Part shown: positions 46,707 through 58,907 of the stretch, one piece after another
How positions within the stretch are numbered: the stretch's first letter is position 1
How the letters are laid out: each line of letters opens with the position of its first letter
NCBI RefSeq assembly: GCF_000496075.1
Contig: NZ_AWXZ01000044.1
Location: 1 to 64,000 of the forward strand
Direction: 5' to 3'
From: Lutibaculum baratangense AMV1
GTDB lineage: Bacteria; Pseudomonadota; Alphaproteobacteria; Rhizobiales; Tepidamorphaceae
DNA: 64,000 bases
Made by a program: the position numbers and the translations under genes
The notes under the pieces: generated by a model
Told to the model about the DNA's origin: nothing
The model's input: only the letters and a program-made list of their open reading frames with translations
The model's database searches: none

Positions 46707-47461
46707 TGATCGAGATCGAGAATCTGAGGGTCGTCTATGGAGCCGGCGCACTGCGGACGGTCGCCGTCGACGGCGTGTCCTTCGGGGTCGCGGAGGGCCA
46801 GAGCTTCGGTCTCGTCGGCGAGTCGGGCTCGGGCAAGTCGACGGTGCTTCGCGCGATCACCGGTCTTGCTCCGGTGTCCGGTGGGACGATCCGTGTCGCG
46901 GGTCGGGAGGTTCCGAAGCGGCGCGACAAGGTCTTCTATTCGCAGGTCCAGATGGTCTTCCAGGACCCTTACGGCTCGCTTCACCCGCGCCACACGGTCG
47001 ACCAGATCCTGTCGGAGCCGCTGGCGATCCACCGGCTGCGCGACCGCAAGGACAGGATCGTCGAGGCGCTGAGGCAGGTGGGGCTCGGCGCGTCCTTCCG
47101 CTTCCGCTATCCCCACCAGCTCTCCGGCGGGCAGCGGCAGCGCATCGCGATCGCCCGCGCCATCATCCTCGAGCCGCGCGTCCTCCTCCTCGACGAGCCG
47201 ACCTCCGCGCTCGACGCGTCCGTGCAGGCCGAGATCCTCAATCTGCTCGAGCGCCTGCGCGCGGAGCGCGGTCTGACCTATATCCTCGTCAGTCACGACC
47301 TGGCCGTCGTCGCTCATCTGTGCGAGCGATTGCTCGTCATGTGGCGCGGCGGCGCCGTCGAGGAGACCTCCGCCGAGGCGCTGCGTTCGGGCGAGGTCAC
47401 GAGCGACTATACCCGCACTCTCATCCGCGCGACGCAAGGGTTCACCCGCGCCGGCGCATGA
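46706..47461 (+). CDS. Peptide ABC transporter ATPase (DppF-like)
   Basis: 251 aa; the start shares a base with the previous stop (TGATG). Walker A GESGSGKST, signature LSGGQRQRIAIARA, Walker B VLLLDEPTSALD, VSHDLAVVAHLCERLLVM. Shorter than most DppF proteins because the C-terminal oligopeptide tail is reduced. Confidence 0.95.
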   Translation: MIEIENLRVVYGAGALRTVAVDGVSFGVAEGQSFGLVGESGSGKSTVLRAITGLAPVSGGTIRVAGREVPKRRDKVFYSQVQMVFQDPYGSLHPRHTVDQILSEPLAIHRLRDRKDRIVEALRQVGLGASFRFRYPHQLSGGQRQRIAIARAIILEPRVLLLDEPTSALDASVQAEILNLLERLRAERGLTYILVSHDLAVVAHLCERLLVMWRGGAVEETSAEALRSGEVTSDYTRTLIRATQGFTRAGA

Positions 47462-47492
47462 GTCCCGTCATCTCCTTCAGCCGGAGTGTTTC

Positions 47493-48566
47493 ATGGCGCC
47501 TTCCGACGACCTGATGCCCGTTTTCGACGGCCATAACGACGTTCTCCTCCGGCTATGGCGGCAGGGGCCCGTCGGCGCGGAGGAGCGCTTCCTGAACGGC
47601 GAGGTGACGGGCCACCTCGATCTGCCCCGCATCCGCAAGGGAGGCTTTGCGGGCGGGCTCTTCGCGATCTTCGTGCCCGGCATGGAACGTGGAAGCGATG
47701 GCGACGCGGCGATGCGGCAGACGCAGTACGACATGCCGCTGCCGCCGGAGGTGAAGATCCCCGACGCGCTGCCGGTCACGCTCGCCCTTGCCGCTCTGCT
47801 GGTGCGGATCGAGCGGGCGTCGCGCGGGCAGGTGCAGGTGTGCACGACCGCAGCCGGGATCCGCGACTGCATGGCGCGGGGCGTCCTCGCACCCGTCATG
47901 CACATCGAGGGCGCCGAGGCGATCGATCCGGACCTCTACGCGCTCGACGTCCTCGTCGAGGCCGGCCTCCGGTCGATCGGGCCCGTCTGGAGCCGGTCGA
48001 ACATCTTCGGCCACGGTGTCCCGTTCCGCTTTCCCTCGTCCCCCGACACCGGGCCCGGCCTGACCGAGGCGGGGGAGCGGCTCGTGAAGGCCTGCGACCG
48101 GCTCGGGATCATGATCGACCTCTCGCACATCACCGAGAAGGGCTTCTGGGACGTCGCGCGGCAGTCGACCAAGCCGCTCGTCGCCAGCCACTCCAACGCC
48201 CATTCCGTCACCCCGCACTCGCGCAACCTGACCGACCGGCAGCTGGACGCCATCCGCGAGTCGCGGGGTATCGTCGGCATCAACTACGCCTGTGCCTTCC
48301 TGCGCCAGGACGGCCGGATGATCGCGGACACGCCGCTCGACGACCTGCTGCGGCACGCCGACCACCTGATCGAGCGCCTGGGCGTCGACCATGTCGGCCT
48401 CGGCTCGGACTTCGACGGCGCCGTGATTCCGGCGGCGATGAAGGATGCGGCGGGCCTCCCGGCGCTCGTCGCGGCGATGCGCCGGCACGGATACGACGAG
48501 GCGACGCTCCGCAAGATCTGTCACGAGAATTGGCTGAACGTGCTCGAGCGCACATGGGGCGCGTGA
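47493..48566 (+). CDS. Membrane dipeptidase family (M19) zinc dipeptidase
   Basis: 357 aa. Zinc ligands are visible in VFDGHNDVLLRLW (His, Asp), HIEGAEAI (Glu) and ASHSNAHSVTPHSRN (His), and HVGLGSDFDGAVIP is the later conserved block. No signal peptide, so it should act in the cytoplasm on imported dipeptides. It is 31 bases after the second ATPase gene and closes the operon, which supports the transporter's substrate. Confidence 0.93.
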   Translation: MAPSDDLMPVFDGHNDVLLRLWRQGPVGAEERFLNGEVTGHLDLPRIRKGGFAGGLFAIFVPGMERGSDGDAAMRQTQYDMPLPPEVKIPDALPVTLALAALLVRIERASRGQVQVCTTAAGIRDCMARGVLAPVMHIEGAEAIDPDLYALDVLVEAGLRSIGPVWSRSNIFGHGVPFRFPSSPDTGPGLTEAGERLVKACDRLGIMIDLSHITEKGFWDVARQSTKPLVASHSNAHSVTPHSRNLTDRQLDAIRESRGIVGINYACAFLRQDGRMIADTPLDDLLRHADHLIERLGVDHVGLGSDFDGAVIPAAMKDAAGLPALVAAMRRHGYDEATLRKICHENWLNVLERTWGA

Positions 48567-48599
48567 GGGGGGAGGTCGCAGCCGCCCCATCAGGCGCCT

Positions 48600-48953
48600 T
48601 CAGGCGTGGTGGTGGTAGACCTTGTTGACGATGAGCCACCGCCCATCGTCCTTCATCAGCGTGAGGTAGTCGGTGAAGCGGTTTCCGAGATAGTCGTCCT
48701 CGAGCTTCACAGCGGCCACGTTCTCCAGGATGTCGATCGAGAGGATCTGCGAGTAGTACCCTGCGCCGGCCGGGAGTGCGGGCGCCTCGAGGCAGGCGGT
48801 CACGAACTCCTCGAGGCTGAGCCACTCGAGCAGCCCCGCCCATCGGCCGACCACGCTCGCCCGCGGGTGGAACGCCGCCCGCAGCTTTTCCGCGTCCGCA
48901 TAGCTCATGCCGTCCAGATAGTCCCGGACCACGAGCTCGATCTCGGTGTGCAT
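48600..48953 (-). CDS. NTF2-like (SnoaL/lumazine-binding type) protein
   Basis: 117 aa with an NTF2 cone fold pattern: VVRDYLDGMSYADAEKLRAAFHPRASVVG at the N-terminus and DYLTLMKDDGRWLIVNKVYHHHA at the end. AAGGGAAGC is the RBS. Such proteins are often small enzymes or binding proteins; this one's substrate is unknown. Isolated gene. Confidence 0.8.
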   Translation of the reverse strand: MHTEIELVVRDYLDGMSYADAEKLRAAFHPRASVVGRWAGLLEWLSLEEFVTACLEAPALPAGAGYYSQILSIDILENVAAVKLEDDYLGNRFTDYLTLMKDDGRWLIVNKVYHHHA

Positions 48954-49054
48954 ATGCTTCCCTTACGGAATCTTCCGCAGCGGGAACATAGGGCGGGAAC
49001 GAGGAGCCGGGAAGAAGATGATCCCAACATTCCCAACGCTGGAATGGGGGTATG

Positions 49055-49080
49055 AAAAAAGGGCGCCGCGGCGCCCTTTT
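49055..49080 (-). terminator. Terminator of grxD
   Basis: The stem gggcgc / gcgccc is flanked by AAAAAA on the plus strand left side and TTTT on the right, so it can act in both directions. It lies 25 bases beyond the grxD stop. Confidence 0.85.
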
Positions 49081-49104
49081 CCACTCGGGTCTCGGAGACC
49101 CGCC

Positions 49105-49443
49105 TCAGGCCGTCTGCTCCTTGGCGACGAGCCCTTTTTCGGCGAACATGGACTGCAGCTCGCCCGACTGGAACATCTCGCGTACGATGTCGCAGCCGCC
49201 GACGAACTCGCCCTTCACGTAGAGCTGCGGCACGGTCGGCCAGTTCGTGTAGTCCTTGATGCCCTGGCGGATCTGGTCGTCCTCGAGCACGTTCACCCCC
49301 TGATAGGGCACGCCGACATAGTCGAGGATCTGGACGACCTGGCCGGAGAAGCCACATTGCGGGGCATTCGGCGTCCCCTTCATGAAGACGACGACGTCGT
49401 TCGTCTTCACGGCGTTGTCGATCCAGGCGTTGATATCGCTCAT
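49105..49443 (-). CDS. grxD: Monothiol glutaredoxin, Grx4 family
   Basis: 112 aa with the CGFS active site ([19 protein letters not shown]) and the GSH-binding [19 protein letters not shown]. Binds a [2Fe-2S] cluster with glutathione and delivers it, commonly together with a BolA protein, which is encoded just upstream on the same strand. Confidence 0.97.
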   Translation of the reverse strand: MSDINAWIDNAVKTNDVVVFMKGTPNAPQCGFSGQVVQILDYVGVPYQGVNVLEDDQIRQGIKDYTNWPTVPQLYVKGEFVGGCDIVREMFQSGELQSMFAEKGLVAKEQTA

Positions 49444-49502
49444 CTCAAGAATACCTTTCGTTTGGCTTGGCCATCGGGCCGCTCCGGAATGTCCCCGGGC
49501 AG

Positions 49503-49736
49503 CTATTCCGGCGCGCTCGTCTGGAGCGCCAGCGCATGCAGGGCTCCGCCCATCTGCCCCTGCAGCGCCTGATAGACCATCTGGTGCTGCTGGACGCGGG
49601 ATTTCCCCCGGAACGCTTCCGATACGACGATGGCGGCGTAATGGTCGTTGTCGCCGGCAAGGTCGCGGATGGTGACCTTCGCGTCGGGGATGTGGCTCTT
49701 GATGAGCTTCTCGATCTCGTTGGCGTCCATCGGCAT
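49503..49736 (-). CDS. BolA family protein
   Basis: 77 aa, [21 protein letters not shown] then [27 protein letters not shown]. This is the short BolA/IbaG-type fold. The partner of monothiol Grx in cluster transfer, here only 59 bases from grxD. A GGGGGAGC ribosome site precedes it. Confidence 0.93.
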   Translation of the reverse strand: MPMDANEIEKLIKSHIPDAKVTIRDLAGDNDHYAAIVVSEAFRGKSRVQQHQMVYQALQGQMGGALHALALQTSAPE

Positions 49737-49757
49737 GACGGTGCTCCCCCGGGTTTC

Positions 49758-51977
<2,220 letters not shown>

Positions 51978-51997
51978 CGGGCGCGGAAGCTCGTCGG

Positions 51998-52687
51998 TCA
52001 GGCGGCGGCGGATACGATCGAACGGAATATGCCGACGCCGTCGGTCGAGCCCTGGTGCGGCTCCACGTGGTCCTCGGGGTGGGGCATCATGCCGAGCACG
52101 TTGCCGCGCTCGTTGAGGATGCCCGCGACGTTGTCGACGGAGCCGTTGCGGTTCGCCTCCGTGGAGAACGAGCCGTCGGCCTCGCAGTAGCGGAAGACGA
52201 TCCGGCCGTCACCGTCGAGGCGCCGCCGCGTTTCGTCGTCGGCGAAATAGTTGCCCTCGCCATGCGCCACCGGCACGCGGATCACGTCGCCGGTGGCGTA
52301 CTGCCGGGTGAAGCGCGTGTCGTTCGATTCGACCTTGAGGTGGACGTCGCGGCAGATGAACTTCAGCTCGCGGTTGCGCATCAGGGCGCCCGGCAGAAGC
52401 CCCGCCTCGATCAGGATCTGGAAGCCGTTGCAGACGCCGAGCACCGGCGTGCCCGCCTCCGCCTTCGCCACCACCTCGCGCATGATCGGCGAGCGTGCCG
52501 CGATCGCGCCGCAGCGCAGGTAGTCGCCGTAGGAGAAGCCGCCCGGCAGGACGATGAGGTCGACCTGGGGCAGGCTCGTCTCCTTGTGCCAGACGATGAC
52601 CGGCTCCTCGCTGCCGGCGAGCCTCAAGGCCCGCGCCATGTCGCGCTCGCGGTTGATGCCGGGGAAGAGGATGATGGCTGATTTCAT
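51998..52687 (-). CDS. purQ: Phosphoribosylformylglycinamidine synthase subunit PurQ (glutaminase)
   Basis: 229 aa. Class I glutaminase with nucleophile Cys in [17 protein letters not shown], and His/Glu in [31 protein letters not shown] is the standard PurQ N-terminus. Supplies ammonia to PurL. Confidence 0.97.
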   Translation of the reverse strand: MKSAIILFPGINRERDMARALRLAGSEEPVIVWHKETSLPQVDLIVLPGGFSYGDYLRCGAIAARSPIMREVVAKAEAGTPVLGVCNGFQILIEAGLLPGALMRNRELKFICRDVHLKVESNDTRFTRQYATGDVIRVPVAHGEGNYFADDETRRRLDGDGRIVFRYCEADGSFSTEANRNGSVDNVAGILNERGNVLGMMPHPEDHVEPHQGSTDGVGIFRSIVSAAA

Positions 52688-52737
52688 GTGCGCTGGACCG
52701 ACGTGAAGATGTTCAGGCGCCGTTTGGTGCCGCCCCT

Positions 52738-52827
52738 GGGCCCCGGATCAAGTCCGAGGCACGATTTCGTTCCCGTGGCACGGCCCCGCGCCCCGCTGAG
52801 GCGTGTCCCGGACTTGATCCGGGACCC
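52738..52827. repeat. REP-like palindromic element between purS and purQ
   Basis: Arms of 26 bases (52738-52763 and 52802-52827) are inverted copies with about two mismatches. The core cggacttgatccggg is perfect. Spacer 38 bases. This sequence type (..CGGATCAAGTCCG..) is a common dispersed palindrome of alphaproteobacteria. No other copy occurs in the window. Confidence 0.8.
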
Positions 52828-52852
52828 GGGAGGCCATCCGGCGGGCGGCTTC

Positions 52853-53092
52853 TCACACGAGGTCGATGCGATAGCTCTCGATGACGGTGTTCGCGAGCAG
52901 CTTCTCGCACATCGCCTCGACCTGGGCGCGCGCCGCCTCGCGGTCCGTCTCGGGCAGTTCCAGTTCGATGAGCTTGCCCTGCCGCACGTTCTCGACGCCG
53001 TCGAAGCCGAGCGAGTGCAGCGCGCCTTCGATGGCCTTGCCCTGAGGATCGAGGACGCCCTTCTTCAGGGTGATCGTCACGTTCGCCTTCAC
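52853..53092 (-). CDS. purS: Phosphoribosylformylglycinamidine synthase subunit PurS
   Basis: 79 aa, starting with GTG at 53092 (VKANVTITLKKGVLDPQGKAI in literal translation). A second GTG at 53104 overlaps the purC stop and would add four residues. PurS bridges PurL and PurQ. The gene lies 8 bases after the purC stop; a 165-base gap with a REP-like element separates it from purQ. Confidence 0.93.
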   Translation of the reverse strand: MKANVTITLKKGVLDPQGKAIEGALHSLGFDGVENVRQGKLIELELPETDREAARAQVEAMCEKLLANTVIESYRIDLV

Positions 53093-53100
53093 TGGAGCGC

Positions 53101-53865
53101 TCACTTCACGAGGACGGGGCCGCGGGGCGGGTTCGCTTCGCCGCCCGTCATGATGCCCAGGCGGCGCGCCACTTCCTGGTACGCCTCGACCAATCCGCCC
53201 ATGTCGCGCCGGAAACGGTCCTTGTCGAGCTTCTCGCCCGACTTCATGTCCCAGAGCCGGCACGAATCGGGGCTAATCTCGTCGGCGAGCACGATCCGCA
53301 TCATGTCGCCCTCGTAGAGGCGGCCGAGCTCGATCTTGAAGTCGACGAGCCTGATCCCGACGCCGAGGAAGAGGCCAACGAGGAAGTCGTTCACCCGCAG
53401 GGCGAGCGACATCATGTCGTCGATCTCCTGCGGGCTCGCCCAGCCGAAGGCCGTGATGTGCTCCTCGGAGACCATCGGGTCGCCGAGCTCGTCGTTCTTG
53501 TAGTAGAACTCGATGATCGAGCGCGGAAGCTGGACCCCTTCCTCCATGCCGAGCCGCTTCGACAGCGAGCCGGCCGCGACGTTCCGCACGACGACTTCGA
53601 GCGGGATGATCTCGACTTCGCGGATCAGCTGCTCCCGCATGTTCAGGCGGCGGATGAAATGGGTCGGAACGCCGATCGCGTTCAGGTTCTGGAAGATGAA
53701 CTCGGAGATGCGGTTGTTGAGGACGCCCTTGCCCTCGATCTGCGCATGCTTCTGCTTGTTGAACGCCGTCGCGTCGTCCTTGAAGTGCTGGACGAGGGTG
53801 CCGGGCTCCGGGCCCTCATAGAGGATCTTGGCCTTGCCTTCGTAGATCTTGCGGCGGCGATTCAT
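53101..53865 (-). CDS. purC: SAICAR synthase (phosphoribosylaminoimidazole-succinocarboxamide synthase)
   Basis: 254 aa from the ATG at 53865 ([20 protein letters not shown]). The frame is open upstream to 54057, but that part does not resemble the family. [14 protein letters not shown] and [10 protein letters not shown] are typical. Ligates aspartate to CAIR. First gene of purC-purS-purQ-purL-bolA-grxD. Confidence 0.96.
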   Translation of the reverse strand: MNRRRKIYEGKAKILYEGPEPGTLVQHFKDDATAFNKQKHAQIEGKGVLNNRISEFIFQNLNAIGVPTHFIRRLNMREQLIREVEIIPLEVVVRNVAAGSLSKRLGMEEGVQLPRSIIEFYYKNDELGDPMVSEEHITAFGWASPQEIDDMMSLALRVNDFLVGLFLGVGIRLVDFKIELGRLYEGDMMRIVLADEISPDSCRLWDMKSGEKLDKDRFRRDMGGLVEAYQEVARRLGIMTGGEANPPRGPVLVK

Positions 53866-54154
53866 GCGGATATAACCTGACATCAAGGACGCGACGCCTC
53901 GCGGGCGGCCCAATCGGCCGTGCGGGCGTTCCCATGGTCGAGTGGCATCAAAAACAAGACAGGCCCGCCCGGTCGTCTGGCAGGTGGGCCGTCCGCTGAA
54001 AACGGCGAAACCGTAGCGCATCCGGCACCGCAACACAATGCGAGCTGCCGATGGCATGGCTGACCTGCTTCGATTGATTTGGGATCGGCGCCCGCGTATT
54101 CAATGCTCGAGACCAGACGGCCGACCCGCATGACCCAGAGGACTGTTGCAGACC
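53866..54154. other. 289-bp divergent intergenic region
   Basis: Separates purC and the zeta-inhibitor gene. I see no gene, no riboswitch-like fold I can name and no strong palindrome; it must hold the promoters for both directions. Confidence 0.5.
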
Positions 54155-54478
54155 ATGGACGAGTTCGAGAAGCGCAAGAACGCCGCCGAGAGCAAGTTTG
54201 CCCACGACGAGGAGCTTCGCTTCAAGGCGACGGCCCGGCGTAACAAGCTGCTGGGCCTCTGGGCGGCCGAGAAGATGGGCCTCTCCGGCCCGGACGCGGA
54301 CGCCTACGCGAAGGAGGTCGTTCTGGCCGACTTCGAGGAAAAGGGCGACGAGGACGTGTTCCGCAAGGTGCGCCGGGACTTCGACGCGAAGGGCGTCGAG
54401 CAGTCGGACCATCAGATCCGCCGCAGGATGGAGGAGCTTCTCGTCCAGGCGGCCGAGCAGGTGCAGAAAGAGGTCTGA
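54155..54478 (+). CDS. ATP synthase inhibitor subunit zeta (DUF1476)
   Basis: 107 aa from the ATG at 54155; an in-frame TTG at 54146 is the alternative. MDEFEKRKNAAESKFAHDEELRFKATARRNKLLGLWAAEKMG is characteristic of the alphaproteobacterial zeta subunit, which binds F1 and stops ATP hydrolysis when energy is low. Its N-terminal helix is the inhibitory part. It is followed 8 bases later by an aldolase gene. Confidence 0.93.
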   Translation: MDEFEKRKNAAESKFAHDEELRFKATARRNKLLGLWAAEKMGLSGPDADAYAKEVVLADFEEKGDEDVFRKVRRDFDAKGVEQSDHQIRRRMEELLVQAAEQVQKEV

Positions 54479-54486
54479 GGCCCGCC

Positions 54487-55251
54487 ATGGCACCGCTCGC
54501 CGACCGGCTCCGCGCCGGCGAGACTGCGTATTGCGGCTGGTCGGTCGTCGGCGACCCGCTGACCGCTGAGGCCGTGGCGCGGGCCGGATTCGACGCGGTC
54601 TGCCTCGACACGCAGCACGGCTATTTCGGCTTCCGCGACCTCGCCGCCGCGGTCACAGCCGTCTCGGCGGCGGGATCCGCCCCGCTCGTGCGCGTGCCCC
54701 ACGGGGCCTGGCCCGAGGTGAGCCGCGCGCTCGACATGGGGGCGGAGGGCGTGATCTGCCCGATGGTCAACACGGCCGAGGATGCCCGTCGCTTGGCTTC
54801 GGCGATGAAGTTCCCGCCCCTCGGCACGAGGAGCTGGGGGCCGCATCGCGCGAACATGCTCTGGGGCACCGGGAACGACGGCTATATCGGCCAGGCGAAC
54901 GACCGCCTACTCGCACTCGCGATGGTCGAGACGCGCGAGGCCATCGCGAACCTCCCGGAGATCCTCGCCACGCCGGGGATCGACGGCGTGCTCGTCGGCC
55001 CGAACGACCTCTCCGTGGCGCTGACCGGCGGCCGCGCCCCCGACCCGGCCGACGCCTCGACGGCCGAGGCGGTCGCCGAGATCTGCCGGCAGACGCTCGC
55101 GGCGAAAAAGATCGCGACGATCTTCGCCAACACGGCCGAGCTCGCGCACGGCTACCGCGAGATGGGCTACGCGATGATCGCGCACGGCTCCGACCTCGCG
55201 ATGGTGCAGGCGGGATCGGCCACGGCACTGAAGGCGCTGAAGGGCGCCTAG
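54487..55251 (+). CDS. HpcH/HpaI family aldolase
   Basis: 254 aa (beta/alpha barrel). LDTQHGYFGF (metal-adjacent His), VRVPHGAWPEV, AMVETREAI (metal Glu) and VGPNDLSVALTGG (metal Asp) follow the class II aldolase HpaI pattern. Cleaves 4-hydroxy-2-oxoacids to pyruvate and an aldehyde; exact substrate unknown. Co-oriented with the zeta gene. Confidence 0.92.
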   Translation: MAPLADRLRAGETAYCGWSVVGDPLTAEAVARAGFDAVCLDTQHGYFGFRDLAAAVTAVSAAGSAPLVRVPHGAWPEVSRALDMGAEGVICPMVNTAEDARRLASAMKFPPLGTRSWGPHRANMLWGTGNDGYIGQANDRLLALAMVETREAIANLPEILATPGIDGVLVGPNDLSVALTGGRAPDPADASTAEAVAEICRQTLAAKKIATIFANTAELAHGYREMGYAMIAHGSDLAMVQAGSATALKALKGA

Positions 55252-55268
55252 ATCACGTTCTGGAGGTT

Positions 55269-55321
55269 GAGAGCGGGATGCGGGCGGAAAACCGGTCCCC
55301 ACTTTTCCTCATCCCGCTCTC
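55269..55321. repeat. Rhizobiales-type intergenic palindrome
   Basis: Perfect 12-base ends (gagagcgggatg / catcccgctctc) enclose ggaaaaccggtccccacttt. This motif resembles the dispersed AACCGGTT(C)CCACTTTTCC-type repeats seen in many Rhizobiales genomes. It lies between two convergent genes and may act as a terminator. Confidence 0.75.
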
Positions 55322-55332
55322 GCGACCGCGCC

Positions 55333-55892
55333 TCAGCGCGCGGGCAGGCGCTGCATGAAGCGGGCGAACATCATCAGGCCTTCCGGCCACGGCCCGTGCC
55401 CGCTCTCGGTGTTGAAATGGCCGGCCGTGCCGGCGCTGTAGAAGTCGGATCCCCAGGCGGCGGCGAAGTCTTCCGCTCGCACGCGCCGGCAATAGGGATC
55501 GTCCTCGCTCGCGATCATCATCGAGGGGAAGGGCAGGGGATCCGTCGGCAGCGGCGAGAATACCTTCACCGCCTCCGGCACCTTCTCGTCGGCCTCCACG
55601 TCGGGCAGCCCGACGAGGAACGCACCCTTCACCTTGTCCAGCGGATGCCGGGCGGCCGCGTGCGCGACGGCCGCCACCCCCGCGGAATGGGCGATCAGCA
55701 CGACCGGCCTCTCCGCTGCCTCCACCGCCTCGATGATCCGCGCCGCCCAGGTTTCGACCTCCGGACGCTCCCAGTCTTCCTGCTCGACGCGGCGCGCCGT
55801 GCGGATCTTCTCCTCCCAGCGCGTCTGCCAGTGCTCCGGCCCCGAGTTCGAGTAGCCCGGAATGATGAGGATGTCGGTGTCGGAGATTCGCA

Positions 55893-55893
<1 letters not shown>
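55333..55893 (-). CDS. RBBP9/YdeN family alpha/beta hydrolase
   Basis: 186 aa beginning MRISDTDILIIPGYSNSGPEHWQ. Nucleophile Ser in IAHSAGVAAVAHA, Asp in SEDDPYCRR and His in AGHFNTESGHGPWPEG complete a serine-hydrolase triad. The start shares its A with the purB stop (TGATG), so it is translationally coupled to purB. Substrate unknown. Confidence 0.9.
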
Positions 55894-57215
<1,322 letters not shown>

Positions 57216-57271
57216 CGTTCGTCTCTCCGGTGGATTGCGAAATGGGTAGGTAGCAGAGGCGCCGACGACCC

Positions 57272-57721
57272 TCAACGCCGTCCACCCCGGGCGCGGAGCG
57301 CGGCGACAACGAGGACCGCGAGCGGCGTCCACGGCAGGTAGAGCTGCAGGTCGGAGGTGTAGAGATAGAGCGCGACGAGGGACGACCACATGAGGACATA
57401 TAGGCCGCTCTCGGAGAAGGTGAACGGGAACGGCTCGGGGTAGGTCGCGATGTGCTGGACCACGAAGGCGGCGGCGCCGAGCGGGATGGCGATCACGGTC
57501 GCCCCCAGAACCACCGCAGCGGCTCTCAGGAAGGCGCCTGCCCGCCGCAGCACCAGGGACTGAAACAGGACGGCGAGCCAGATCCCGGCAACCTGGGGTG
57601 CGGCGAGGAGCAGCACCGCCCATGCCGTCCGCACCGTCGGCGGGTAACCGCCGCCGATGAGGCAAGCCGCCACGGCCATCGTCACGAGCGGCAGGCTCGT
57701 GGCAGCGAAGACGAGTCCCAC
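57272..57721 (-). CDS. Small multi-spanning membrane protein of unknown function
   Basis: About 149 aa; I propose a GTG start at 57721 but no good ribosome site is visible, and an internal ATG at 57679 is possible. Four or five hydrophobic helices (LPLVTMAVAACLIGGG, WAVLLLAAPQVAGIWLAVL, VLGATVIAIPLGAAAFVV, GLYVLMWSSLVALYL, WTPLAVLVVAAL). No family recognised. The codon pattern and helices argue that this frame is real, although it is the least certain gene here. Confidence 0.55.
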   Translation of the reverse strand: MGLVFAATSLPLVTMAVAACLIGGGYPPTVRTAWAVLLLAAPQVAGIWLAVLFQSLVLRRAGAFLRAAAVVLGATVIAIPLGAAAFVVQHIATYPEPFPFTFSESGLYVLMWSSLVALYLYTSDLQLYLPWTPLAVLVVAALRARGGRR

Positions 57722-57795
57722 CGGCCGCGATCGTGCCGTGGCCGGTCTGTCGTCGAGGGCATTCGTGTGCGCCAGGGGTCTGATCCTGTCTCTCG

Positions 57796-58764
57796 TCAGG
57801 CTGGATGCCGGCCGCGGCTCGACGCGCGGCGAAGCCGCCGCCCGGCCAGTTGCACCAGGAGCGGGGTCATATAGATCGGTAGCTGGCCCACGGCGAAGAG
57901 AATCCAAGCGATCTCGGGAAGCTGTGCCGCCATCGCCGCGGCCATGAGGCCCATGTTGCGGTTGCCGACCGCGAGCGCGACGACGAGCGCCCGATCGGCG
58001 CCCGCGGGCCGGAAAACGGCCCATGTCACCGCCGCCATCGCCAGTGCCAGGGCGATCGTGAGCCCCAGGAGACCGAGAACCAGCCACGGCTCGACGAGGA
58101 ACCGCATGGCGACGCCGTCCATGATGGCGACCGCGAAGACGAAGAGCACGATCACGTTCAGGCCGTCGAGCAGGTCGGCCGAGCCGGCGATGCGGGCTTC
58201 GCCGAGCCGGCGCCGCAGAACGAGGGCTCCTATTCCCGCGCCGGCCACCAGAACCGCGAGCCGCAGCGCCATTTCGGCCGTGTCGAGCGGCAGCGCCGCC
58301 CCGAGCATGAGCTCCGCCATCAGCGGGGCGAGCACGGGTGCGGCCGCGAGGCCGGCCAGCAGGACCGCGAGCGAGAGGGAGCCGTCGAGCCCCACGAGCA
58401 ACGCGAAGGCCGGCGCCGACATGAGCGGCGGGGCGACCGCGACGATCATGACCGCGAGCGCGAGCTCCGGCGCGGCGGCCTTGAGGCCGAGCGCCCAGAT
58501 GCCGGCCCCCATGAGCACCGGCCACGCCACCTGCATCCACAGCGTCGCCAGGATGACGAGGCGTGGCCGCCTCGCCCACGGCACCACGCGATCGAGCCCG
58601 ATCCGCAGGAAGGCGAGCAGCAGGAGCAGGAACACGGCGAACGGCAGCAGCGGCTTGGCGAGAGCTGAGAGAGGTGGCAGCGCCATGCCCACGAACAGGC
58701 TGAGCGCGACTGCGCGGCTGCCGTGGCGGCCGATCCATCTCACGGGACGTAGAAAGGCGAGCAC
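57796..58764 (-). CDS. Bile acid:sodium symporter (SBF-like) family transporter
   Basis: About 322 aa with a GTG start at 58764 (AAGG seven bases upstream); ATG codons at 58803 and 58836 are alternatives in the same frame. Nine to ten helices, ALPPLSALAKPLLPF, VAPPLMSAPAFALLVGLDG and VALAVGNRNMGLMAA follow the SBF family. Likely sodium-coupled uptake or efflux of an organic anion. Divergent from the DadA-like gene. Confidence 0.82.
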   Translation of the reverse strand: MLAFLRPVRWIGRHGSRAVALSLFVGMALPPLSALAKPLLPFAVFLLLLLAFLRIGLDRVVPWARRPRLVILATLWMQVAWPVLMGAGIWALGLKAAAPELALAVMIVAVAPPLMSAPAFALLVGLDGSLSLAVLLAGLAAAPVLAPLMAELMLGAALPLDTAEMALRLAVLVAGAGIGALVLRRRLGEARIAGSADLLDGLNVIVLFVFAVAIMDGVAMRFLVEPWLVLGLLGLTIALALAMAAVTWAVFRPAGADRALVVALAVGNRNMGLMAAAMAAQLPEIAWILFAVGQLPIYMTPLLVQLAGRRLRRASSRGRHPA

Positions 58765-58907
58765 GGCGGGACCTTGAGGGGCAAGGCTCTCATTATCTTC
58801 CATCGCGAGAGGGGGATGCAAGGCGGGGACGCGCATGGGAGGTCCCGGCTTGCGCGGTGTCCCGGAATGGCCGAGGAATCGGTGCTTTCGTTCAATGGGG
58901 GAGTGGA

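Noticed and set aside
53866-54057. Longer purC frame
   Set aside because: Conserved PurC begins at 53865; upstream residues look non-coding.
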